DNA of 44,076 bases, taken from positions 1 to 44,076 of the forward strand of contig JAUCBJ010007675.1 of NCBI GenBank assembly GCA_032718475.1, read 5' to 3'. The position numbers and the translations under genes are program-made. A model generated the notes under the pieces. It had not been told where the DNA came from and did not search any database. It saw nothing but the letters and a program-made list of their open reading frames with translations. Shown here piece by piece: positions 35,925 through 44,076 of the stretch; position 1 is the first letter of the stretch; each line of letters opens with the position of its first letter. The DNA comes from Nemertoderma westbladi. Lineage: Eukaryota; Xenacoelomorpha; Nemertodermatida; Nemertodermatidae.

Positions 35925-37178
35925 CTGCAAGATAACGTTTGTAATAACATCTACTACTACATATCCTAATATGCTGTACTACTATACTATCTACTATGCT
36001 GCATTATATATATTCTACATAAATATTAAGAATGCTGTGCCGGTTTGTCGACAAAATTGACAAAATAGCTATGTAATAACTTTGTAATAACTTTGTAATA
36101 ACTATCTTCTGAATAAAATTACGTCATTCTCCAACCAAAAGTCGTAATAAAAACCGTAAAAACACCTGTTAAAAATATAAGTTATCGCCACTCACGAGGT
36201 AGAAATAGTTATAATAATAATTATAATATATTTTAGCAAAAAGTTTCAACAAAAACTGTAATATGGAGACATTTTTAAGAATAAAGATAAAGTTATTATT
36301 TTGAAACAACAAATGTTATATTTTGTCATCAAATACTTATTAGGTGAGTAATGGAAGTGCTGCAAGTAACGAATATTACAGACTAATTTAGCCGAGGATG
36401 TGTCTAAACTTATCGATGTGAGTAAAATGAGATTGTCTCTAACGGAGTTTACAACGTATCCGTCTATGTATATACTGAAGTAGATGGACATCAAACACAA
36501 GGGCTTCATAGACTAGATTAAAGCAACTCAACAAAGTAACATTGATAAACGTATAAATAGGAGATGACATCAATTAAATGCGCATTAATTTTACTCTGTG
36601 CATTCATTTTAATTACACGAACTTCAAACATAAACATACAAAACAAAATGACACTGATAAAACTGAATAGTAAAAGCAATAAAGGGTCAATATGTATATT
36701 ATAAAAAATGCTCAACAAAAGAGTTTGTCAAGGTAAACAACAGACTCTGAATATTAAATTCTACAAGCTTACCTTCTAAAGATATTTGGCTAAGTGCTGT
36801 ATCCATACCCTGGTGCAAGGAATATAATATTTGTAGTATATTTTAATTTCAGCAAATATGATATTTTTATTTTAAAGTTTTTAAAAGTTATAAATATTTA
36901 GAAATTCACACACAATTTACAAATTCGATTTTGATAGTATTTATAAATATACTTGAAGTGTGAATGTGACTTGTTTTTATTCAAACCACCAAATATTACG
37001 GTAGCCACAGAACAGAACGTCAAATAGTAAACGGTAACAATAAATATAATATTACGGAACACATTTACGGGATAATTAATATTATAGCCCAGTACCGAAC
37101 AAAAAGATTACGCGAACGTTGAGAAAGTTACAGACAATAAAAGGCCAACTACAACTATAATAAAACAGTAATACCCAC
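35925..37178. other. AT-rich intron-like or intergenic sequence
   Basis: AT-rich, with small repeats: CTACTAT-type runs at 35,948-36,000 and three copies of CTTTGTAATAA at about 36,075-36,108. Short open frames on the minus strand (36,246-36,718) have no support. Confidence 0.45.
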
Positions 37179-37282
37179 CTTAACAGGGGAGGAATTACTT
37201 GGCTCAGCGGTGGCGTAAAGTGGACCAAACGAGGTCATAGTGTTTCGGGATCTGCCGCTTGGGTCGTACTGCAAACCTCTAC
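37179..37282 (-). CDS. Candidate coding exon of the RGS12-like gene
   Basis: Minus strand: acceptor ..ATTATATTAG, 104 bases, donor GTTAAG|GTGGGT. The two leading bases complete the codon left open by the phase-1 donor of the secure exon at 43,583. The 34 following codons are open and end in phase 0. The translation (RGLQYDPSGRSRNTMTSFGP, ending in SNSSPVK) is Ser/Pro-rich and protein-like, and base composition rises in GC against AT-rich flanks. This suits the linker following the second Ras-binding domain. The intron to 43,583 would be about 6.3 kb and contain the foldback element. An alternative acceptor (TTTGCAG) lies 14 bp inside. Confidence 0.45.
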
Positions 37283-37435
37283 CTAATATAATAAATAAAA
37301 TACTAAATACCACAAAGGACAGTAAGCTAAAACGTGTTTTGTCTGGAAACCCTCATAATTTTTAATATGTTATATTATAATTGAAATAATTGAAACATTG
37401 AAAGCGAAGAAGAGGGCGTAGCGCATAATGGCGAT

Positions 37436-37444
37436 CAAAGAATG
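37436..37444 (+). repeat. Target-site duplication, left copy
   Basis: CAAAGAATG directly precedes the foldback element. The identical 9 bp follows it at 43,012-43,020. Confidence 0.88.
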
Positions 37445-40400
37445 GGGTCAGAGTAAAACGCGGATCCGGATCAGGATCCGGATTCTATCATTTAACATTG
37501 TCCCTATGGAAGTCGACTGAATTTACATTTTTAGGGTGTAATCTGCGGATCCGCGCACTGCTAAATTTACCGAATCCGTAACCGAGTGTAAAATGCGGAT
37601 TGGCCTTTTTTTCAGATCCGGAACGGAGTGTAAAGCGCGGATTCATGTTTTAGGCTAAATCCTGAACGGAGTGTAAAACGCGGATTCATATTTCTACTGA
37701 ATCCGGGATTGGGTGTAAAATGCGGATTCAGGTTTATTACAAAGTTTTATTGGATCCGGGAAGGGGTGTAAAACGCGGATTCAAGTTAATTACCATGTTA
37801 TATTGGATCCGGGAAGTGGTGTAAAACGCGGATTCTAGTTAATTACAAAGTTTTGTTGGATCCGGAATGGAGTGTAAAACACGGATTTACGTTAATTACC
37901 AAGTTTTATTGGATCCGGAATGGAGTGTAAAACACGGATTTCGTTAATTACCAAGTTTTGTTGGATCCGGAACGGAGTGTAAAACGCGGATTCTAGTTAA
38001 TTACAATGTTTTGTTGGATCCGGAATGGAGTGTAAAACACGGATTTACGTTAATTACCAAGTTTTATTGGATCCGGAATGGAGTGTAAAACACGGATTTC
38101 GTTAATTACCAAGTTTTGTTGGATCCGGAATGGAGTGTAAAACACGGATTTACGTTAATTACCAAGTTTTATTGGATCCGGAATGGAGTGTAAAACACGG
38201 ATTTACGTTAATTACCAAGTTTTATTGGATCCGGAATGGAGTGTAAAACACGGATTTCGTTAATTACCAAGTTTTGTTGGATCCGGAACGGAGTGTAAAA
38301 CGCGGATTCTAGTTAATTACAATGTTTTGTTGGATCCGGAATGGAGTGTAAAACACGGATTTACGTTAATTACCAAGTTTTATTGGATCCGGAATGGAGT
38401 GTAAAACACGGATTTCGTTAATTACCAAGTATTGTTGGATCCGGAATGGAGTGTAAAACACGGATTTCGTTAATTACCAAGTTTTATTGGATCCGGAATG
38501 GAGTGTAAAACACGGATTTACGTTAATTACCAAGTTTTATTGGATCCGGAACGGAGTGTGAAACACGGATTTACGTTAATTACCAAGTTTTATTGGATCC
38601 GGAATTGAGTGTAAAACACGGATTTACGTTAATTACCAAGTTTTATTGGATCCGGAATGGAGTGTAAAACACGGATTTTCGTTAATTACAAAGTTTTGTT
38701 GGATCCGGAATGGAAGGTAAAACACTGATTTTCGTTAATTACCAAGTTTTGATGGATCCGGAATGGAGTGTAAAACACGGATTTCGTTAATTACCAAGTT
38801 TTATTGGATCCGGAACGGAGTGTAAAACACGGATTTACGTTAATTACAAAGTTTTATTGGATCCGGAATGGAGTGTAAAACACGGATTTTCGTAAATTAC
38901 AAAGTTTTGTTGGATCCGGAATGGAGTGTAAAACACGGATTTACGTTAATTACCAAGTTTTATTGGATCCGGAATGGAGTGTAAAACACGGATTTCGTTA
39001 ATTACCAAGTTTTGTTGGATCCGGAACGGAGTGAAAACGCGGATTCTAGTTAATTACAATGTTTTGTTGGATCCGGAATGGAGTGTAAAACACGGATTTA
39101 CGTTAATTACCAAGTTTTATTGGATCCGGAATGGAGTGTAAAACACGGATTTCGTTAATTACCAAGTTTTGTTGGATCCGGAATGGAGTGTAAAACACGG
39201 ATTTACGTTAATTACCAAGTTTTGTTGGATCCGGAATGGAGTGTAAAACACGGATTTACGTTAATTACCAAGTTTTATTGGATCCGGAACGGAGTGTGAA
39301 ACACGGATTTTCGTTAATTACCAAGTTTTGTTGGATCCGTAACGGAGTGTGAAACACGGATTTTCGTTAATTACCAAATTTTGTTGGATCCGGAACAGAG
39401 TGTAAAACACGGATTTTCGTTAATTACCAAGTTTTGTTGGATCCGGAACGGAGTGTAAAATACGGATTTAAGTTAATTACCAAGTTTTGTTGGATCCGGA
39501 ATGGAGTGTAAAACACGGATTTTCGTTAATTACCAAGTTTTGTTGGATCCGGAATGGAGTGTAAAACACGGATTTACGTTAATTACCAAGTTTTATTGGA
39601 TCCGGAACGGAGTGTGAAACACGGATTTTCGTTAATTACCAAGTTTTGTTGGATCCGGAATGGAGTGTAAAACACGGATTTACGTTAATTACCAAGTTTT
39701 GTTGGATCCGGAATGGAGTGTAAAACACGGATTTACGTTAATTACCAAGTTTTATTGGATCCGGAACGGAGTGTGAAACACGGATTTTCGTTAATTACCA
39801 AGTTTTGTTGGATCCGGAACGGAGTGTGAAACACGGATTTTCGTTAATTACCAAGTTTTGTTGGATCCGGAACGGAGTGTAAAACACGGATTTTCGTTAA
39901 TTACCAAGTTTTATTGGATCCGGAATGGAGTGTAAAACACGGATTTACGTTAATTACCAAGTTTTGTTGGATCCGGAATGGAGTGTAAAACACGGATTTC
40001 GTTAATTACCAAGTTTTATTGGATCCGGAATGGAGTGTAAAACACGGATTTACGTTAATTACCAAGTTTTATTGGATCCGGAATGGAGTGTAAAACACGG
40101 ATTTTCGTTAATTACCAAGTTTTATTGGATCCGGAATGGAGTGTAAAACACGGATTTACGTTAATTACCAAGTTTTGTTGGATCCGGAATGGAGTGTAAA
40201 ACACGGATTTTCGTTAATTACCAAGTTTTGATTGGATCCGGAATGGAGTGTAAAACACGGATTTCGTTAATTACCAAGTTTTATTGGATCCGGAATGGAG
40301 TGTAAAACACGGATTTACGTTAATTACCAAGTTTTATTGGATCCGGAATGGAGTGTAAAACACGGATTTACGTTAATTACCAAGTTTTGTTGGATCCGGA

Positions 40401-40650
40401 ATGGAGTGTAAAACACGGATTTTCGTTAATTACCAAGTTTTGTTGGATCCGGAATGGAGTGTAAAACACGGATTTACGTTAATTACCAAGTTTTATTGGA
40501 TCCGGAATGGAGTGTAAAACACGGATTTTCGTTAATTACCAAGTTTTGTTGGATCCGGAATGGAGTGTAAAACACGGATTTACGTTAATTACCAAGTTTT
40601 ATTGGATCCGGGAAGGGGTGTAAAACACGGATTTACGTTAATTAGTAAGT
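37445..40650 (+). repeat. Left arm: tandem 51-53 bp units
   Basis: About 60 units, each from GGATCCGGAATGGAGTGTAA through AACACGGATTTACG, TTAATTACCAAG, TTTTATT. Length varies between units because of TTTACG, TTTCG or TTTTCG variants. Outer units (37,460-37,860) are more diverged and carry CGCGG like the element's terminus. Most inner units carry CACGG. Confidence 0.95.
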
Positions 40651-40730
40651 TTTAATGAACAATTTGTAAAACGCATATGCAATAAAGACCCAGACCCTCA
40701 TCTAGTTACAATTATTAATTAGTACAATGT

Positions 40731-40913
40731 TTATTGTTCTTTAGTAACTTTTCTTGGCTTGCGGACTTTCCTGGTTTTATTCTTCTCCGGACTCGGGGTG
40801 CACGATGTTTGCGTAGTGAGTTCAAGCGGCTCAACAATGGCTGTATCATTGGTTGGACTCGGAATAACGAATCCCGTAAATGGAACCTTTACAAAGTCAT
40901 CACTGTCATCCAT
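40731..40913 (-). CDS. Small ORF in the foldback loop, unknown function
   Basis: A 60-codon frame starting ATG with an acidic N-terminus (MDDSDDFVKV), then PFTGFVIPSPT, a Ser/Thr/Pro middle, and a strongly basic end (KNKTRKVRKPRKVTKEQ) that could be a nuclear-localisation or DNA-binding tail. AATAAA overlaps its stop codon on the minus strand, as in a compact transcription unit. It is the only plausible protein in the element and is far too short to be a transposase. It may be a last exon, a remnant, or an accessory protein. A second frame upstream (about 40,967-41,152, minus) is open but lacks an ATG. No family recognised. Confidence 0.4.
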   Translation of the reverse strand: MDDSDDFVKVPFTGFVIPSPTNDTAIVEPLELTTQTSCTPSPEKNKTRKVRKPRKVTKEQ

Positions 40914-41402
40914 GTTTAATAAGAAATTAAATAAGAAATTATACTGAACAGTTCAGCCTCCATAAATTAGGAAGGAAGCACGCTTGCAAGGCCTTTAATA
41001 GAGTACGCTATGATGCAGTACAAACTACCGCCAGCTAGGCAGAACAGTGATTCTTGTTTGTAAGGGAGGTTGGGATGGATAAGCCAATCAGGGAACAGGA
41101 CAGTAATCCTACCATACAATTGTCTACAGAGCCGCTCTACCAGGGAGGTCACGTTCCCACGGTAGTAGTTTTTCAGCTAATCAATATCTAATAATGTCTG
41201 ACGGCTAGCATCACCATTCGCCCCTTATTAATAATTCATTGGGAAGCATTGACACCTATTAAGGTGTCCCCCAGAGCCGGATTAAGCTTATGTGTGGCCC
41301 CTAGACATAGACAAATTATTAAGGTGTCTATTAACTATTACGGTGTCCCCCATTAATGTTTGTGTCCCTCATTAGTAGTTGTGTCCCTCATTAACAAACT
41401 CA

Positions 41403-43011
41403 GTAATTAACGTAAATCCGCATTTTACACCCCTTCCCGGATCCAGTAACACTTTGTAATTAACCTGAATCAATCCGCGTTTTACACCCCTTCCCGGATC
41501 CAGTAACACTTGGTAAATAAATTGAATCCGCGTTTTACACCCCTTCCCGGATCCATTAAAACTTGGTAATTAACGTAAATCCGTATTTTACACTCCTTCC
41601 GGATCCAATAAAACTTGGTAATTAACGTAAATCCGTGTTTTACACTCCATTCCGGATCCAACAAAACTTGGTAATTAACGAAAATCCGTGTTTTACACTC
41701 CATTCCGGATCCAATAAAACTTGGTAATTAACGAAAATCCGTGTTTTACACTCCGTTCCGGATCCAACAAAACTTGGTAATTAACGTAAATCCGTATTTT
41801 ACACTCCTTTCCGGATCCAATAAAACTTGGTAATTAACGTAAATCCGTGTTTCACACTCCATTCCGGATCCAACAAAACTTGGTAATTAACGTAAATCCG
41901 TGTTTTACACTCCGTTCCGGATCCAATAAAACTTGGTAATTAACGTAAATCCGTGTTTTACACTCCATTCCGGATCCAACAAAACTTGGTAATTAACGAA
42001 AATCCGTGTTTTACACTCCATTCCGGATCCAACAAAACTTGGTAATTAACGTAAATCCGTGTTTTACACTCCGTTCCGGATCCAACAAAACTTGGTAATT
42101 AACGAAAATCCGTGTTTTACACTCCGTTCCGGATCCAACAAAACTTGGTAATTAACGAAAATCCGTGTTTTACACTCCGTTCCGGATCCAACAAAACTTG
42201 GTAATTAACGAAAATCCGTGTTTTACACTCCGTTCCGGATCCAATAAAACTTGGTAATTAACGTAAATCCGTGTTTTACACTCCATTCCGGATCCAACAA
42301 AACTTGGTAATTAACGTAAATCCGTGTTTTACACTCCATTCCGGATCCAACAAAACTTGGTAATTAACGAAAATCCGTGTTTTACACTCCATTCCGGATC
42401 CAATAAAACTTGGTAATTAACGTAAATCCGTGTTTTACACTCCATTCCGGATCCAATAAAACTTGGTAATTAACGTAAATCCGTGTTTTACACTCCGTTC
42501 CGGATCCAATAAAACTTGGTAATTAACGTAAATCCGTGTTTTACACTCCATTCCGGATCCAATAAAACTTGGTAATTAACGTAAATCCGTGTTTTACACT
42601 CCGTTCCGGATCCAACAAAACTTGGTAATTAACGAAAATCCGTGTTTCACACTCCGTTCCGGATCCAACAAAACTTGGTAATTAACGTAAATCCGTGTTT
42701 TACACTCCATTCCGGATCCAATAAAACTTGGTAATTAACGTAAATCCGTGTTTTACACTCCATTCCGGATCCAATAAAACTTGGTAATTAACGTAAATCC
42801 GTGTTTTACACTCCATTCCGGATTCACAAAATATATGAATCCGCGTTTTACACTGCAATACGGATTGCGTATTTCAGAATCCGCATATTACACTCAGTTA
42901 CGGATTGTATGTAAATCCGGATCCGCCTTTTACACTCGCAAATCCGGGTCCTGATCCGTATCCGGATCCTGAATCCGGATCCGGATCCGGATCCGCGTTT
43001 TACACCTACCC
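41403..43011 (-). repeat. Right arm: tandem 51-53 bp units, inverted
   Basis: About 30 units that are the reverse complement of the left-arm unit (TTGGTAATTAACGTAAATCC, GTGTTTTACACTCC, GGATCC). The loop-proximal units of both arms share the same variant (GGGAAGGGGTGTAAAA), so the arms mirror one another from the loop outward. The outermost 200 bp (42,820-43,011) is diverged and ends in a run of GGATCC/GATCCG repeats. Confidence 0.95.
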
Positions 43012-43020
43012 CAAAGAATG
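43012..43020 (+). repeat. Target-site duplication, right copy
   Basis: CAAAGAATG, identical to 37,436-37,444. Its final ATG is the first in-frame ATG of the plus-strand reading frame that follows. Confidence 0.88.
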
Positions 43021-43522
43021 CCGGAGTCCACGGAACGTGGCAAAGAAGTAGAAACCCAGCTAAGGAGAATAGTAAAGGTCACACCGGAGGGGTTGCGACT
43101 AGAACAGATGTTCAACTTTCTCAACAACAGCGTAAACTATTCGCAGTGCTTTAAGATCACAAAGTTTAAATTCCAGGGATTAATGGAGGCCGAGGTGGGC
43201 CTCTCGGTGCTAATGATGCCAGCGTTGCTGGACATGTGCGTCGGACACCTAATGGCGTCGGCCACACTGCTCGATGTGGTTTCCGAAGTCCCAATGAAAC
43301 AGAAACTCGATATAAGCCGCAACACGGTCGAGATGCTCTTCTACCCCGGTTCAAGTCGCCGCAGCTGTATCTGCGATATCATGCCTGTTGGGTCCTCGAA
43401 AAACTTTTAATTTTGAAGAATTCGAATTCGTGGACAATCTGACTTTCGGTCTGCAACTTCAACGAAAGAAGGACTTCCCAGTGTGGGTGGGCGCCCAACA
43501 GTGGGTGATCGCACATTTCTAG
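43018..43522 (+). pseudogene. Coding-like region, unknown protein, two apparent frameshifts
   Basis: The first frame (43,018 to about 43,341) reads a protein-like sequence with LRRIVKVTPEGLRLEQMFNF near residue 15 and ends sensibly at NTVEMLFYP. Coding character then moves to another frame (RFKSPQLYLRYHACWVLEKL, about 43,345-43,410), and then to the third frame (FEEFEFVDNLTFGLQLQRKK.., stop TAG at 43,520-43,522). Both shifts fall at short homopolymers (CCCC at 43,343-43,346; TTTT near 43,413-43,416) and go in the same direction, as if one base were missing at each. The DNA is GC-richer than the surroundings. It lies antisense in the presumed intron of the RGS-like gene. I do not recognise the family. 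It could be a live gene with sequence errors or a decayed copy. Confidence 0.5.
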
Positions 43523-43525
43523 GTA

Positions 43526-43589
43526 TTTATGGAAACTTACTTGTGTAGATTTGTAGGTATTTATGACTTTATGGAAACTTACTTGTGTA
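43526..43589. repeat. 22-bp direct repeat that duplicates a splice donor
   Basis: TTTATGGAAACTTACTTGTG followed by TA occurs at 43,526-43,547 and 43,568-43,589, 42 bp apart. The right copy contains the 5' splice site (GTAAGT on the minus strand) of the RGS exon at 43,583. The left copy is an identical decoy donor inside the intron. Confidence 0.9.
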
Positions 43590-43797
43590 CAGTTCTATAG
43601 TGTCAACCATAACAAGCTGTTGATCCAGTATAGCCACTGCTAGGTTAACGTCCAGTGGGTGGGCAGATTCAGAGAGATGAACAACCATATTGTCCAGATT
43701 CAACCCGTATTTAAACAATACCGGACGTAGAACTTCAACAATCGGTTTATTTGGTTTCGACTTAACTCCGACGGTTTTGGTACTGGGAAGTTCGATT
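43583..43797 (-). CDS. RGS12/RGS14/Loco-like protein, exon with second Ras-binding domain
   Basis: This encodes the second Raf-like Ras-binding domain (RBD) of an RGS12/14-type scaffold. These proteins accelerate GTP hydrolysis on G-alpha-i/o through an RGS domain, bind Ras/Rap through tandem RBDs and bind G-alpha-GDP through GoLoco. The minus-strand frame begins IELPSTKTVGVKSKPNKPIV, continues EVLRPVLFKYGLNLDN and PLDVNLAVAILDQQLVMVD. It matches the conserved pattern with paired K-P turns, a YGL motif, a PLD motif and a terminal V-L/V-D strand. The acceptor is TTATTCCAG and the donor GTAAGT (phase 1). Removing the 107-bp intron (43,798-43,904) fuses the frame exactly to the upstream exon (LFK-IEL). 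Confidence 0.88.
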
Positions 43798-43904
43798 CTG
43801 GAATAAGTAAAATAACAAATATTATGCGTCAAGAATAAACAACCCCACCTACTCACCCAGGGGGGTTCTTAGATAACATGAGTAAATCAGATAGATCTAC
43901 TCAC

Positions 43905-44076
43905 TTAAATAAGACGCGTCTTTCTAGCCGAACCTCCTGACCGGCCAAAACGACTGAATCCTCTAATCCGTTCAGCAGCCGACCGGTCGAGGCCGCGTAC
44001 AGATCGACTGCGGCGAGCGGCAGCGCGTGGGCCTCACAGAGATCCCGGAGGACGCCGTGGATGGTGTGCCCGAGGC
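43905..44076 (-). CDS. RGS12/RGS14/Loco-like protein, exon with end of first Ras-binding domain (partial)
   Basis: This exon enters from beyond the right edge on the minus strand. It reads LGHTIHGVLRDLCEAHALPL, then AAVDLYAASTGRLL and VVLAGQEVRLERRVLF, ending at a GTGAGT donor in phase 2. The helix after a T-I pair and the closing L-A-x-Q-E-V-R-L-E-x-R strand are characteristic of the first RBD of RGS12/RGS14. It joins in frame with the second RBD in the next exon, reproducing the tandem-RBD order of the family. The RGS domain, and in long forms the PDZ/PTB domains, should lie outside the window. GC content is high compared with the rest of the window. I cannot choose between RGS12 and RGS14; invertebrates usually have a single orthologue (loco). 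Confidence 0.88.

Larger units (their letters stand above)
37445..43011. mobile_element. Foldback-type DNA transposon, 5,567 bp
   Basis: The left end is GGGTCAGAGTAAAACGCGG and the right end, inverted, is GGGTAGGTGTAAAACGCGG; both continue as ATCCGGATC. The element is bracketed by an exact 9-bp duplication. Its two arms are long tandem arrays of one 51-53 bp unit in opposite orientations: left about 3.2 kb, right about 1.6 kb. They surround a unique ~750-bp loop (40,650-41,402). Each arm unit repeats a version of the terminal motif (GTGTAAAACRCGGATT plus GGATCCGG). Long inverted arms of reiterated subunits with 9-bp duplications are the hallmarks of Foldback (FB) elements. Mutator-like elements also give 9-bp duplications. 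No full transposase is encoded, so it is probably mobilised in trans, if active. Confidence 0.85.

Noticed and set aside
41275-41310. GCCGGATTAAGC motif suggesting a hAT end inside the foldback loop (also at 18,640)
   Set aside because: No opposite inverted end or target duplication was found for either copy, so it is noted only as a trace.
43137-43354. Minus-strand frames opposite the plus-strand coding-like region
   Set aside because: They are shadows of the GC-richer plus-strand frame; the plus strand has better protein character and fits the pre-insertion frame.

Overview
This is nuclear DNA from an animal, most likely an invertebrate. The evidence is a conserved metazoan signalling gene with short spliceosomal introns, a UBE2U-like ubiquitin-conjugating enzyme, a 5'-truncated non-LTR retrotransposon, several terminal-inverted-repeat DNA transposons, and very long tandem satellites. 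The unique sequence is AT-rich and dotted with 14-21 nt poly-G/poly-C runs. I see no bacterial, CRISPR or tRNA/rRNA features. The species cannot be named from the sequence.

Layout. 1-6,500: AT-rich, transposon-dense DNA, with a dispersed repeat family split by a hAT-like element, a hairpin element, and one terminal-inverted-repeat (TIR) element nested inside another (4,481-6,163 around 4,735-5,712). 6,545-7,420: one uninterrupted E2 gene (UBE2U-like). 8,264-17,229: a 9-kb satellite of 28-29 bp units, with higher-order repeats on the left grading into near-pure monomers on the right. 17,230-20,470: AT-rich DNA with a perfect-looking hairpin element and an 887-bp TIR element. 20,620-23,166: three candidate minus-strand coding exons. 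23,708-24,144: a 5'-truncated non-LTR retrotransposon inserted into the edge of the next satellite. 24,145-35,727: an 11.6-kb satellite of 38-bp units. 35,746-37,282: two phase-compatible candidate minus-strand exons. 37,445-43,011: a 5.6-kb foldback transposon flanked by an exact 9-bp target-site duplication, with arms of about 50-bp tandem units in inverted orientation around a ~750-bp loop that carries a small ORF. 43,018-43,522: a plus-strand coding-like region, apparently with two frameshifts, directly abutting the foldback element. 43,583-44,076: two solid minus-strand exons encoding the tandem Ras-binding domains of an RGS12/RGS14/Loco protein, running off the right edge.

The most coherent reading is that an RGS12-like gene enters from the right on the minus strand and that its introns hold the foldback element and perhaps the 38-bp satellite. 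Only the last two exons are secure. The further exons rest on splice sites, open frames and matching phases. The foldback element, with its target duplication falling on the start codon or 5' end of a plus-strand gene, is the most interesting structure seen.
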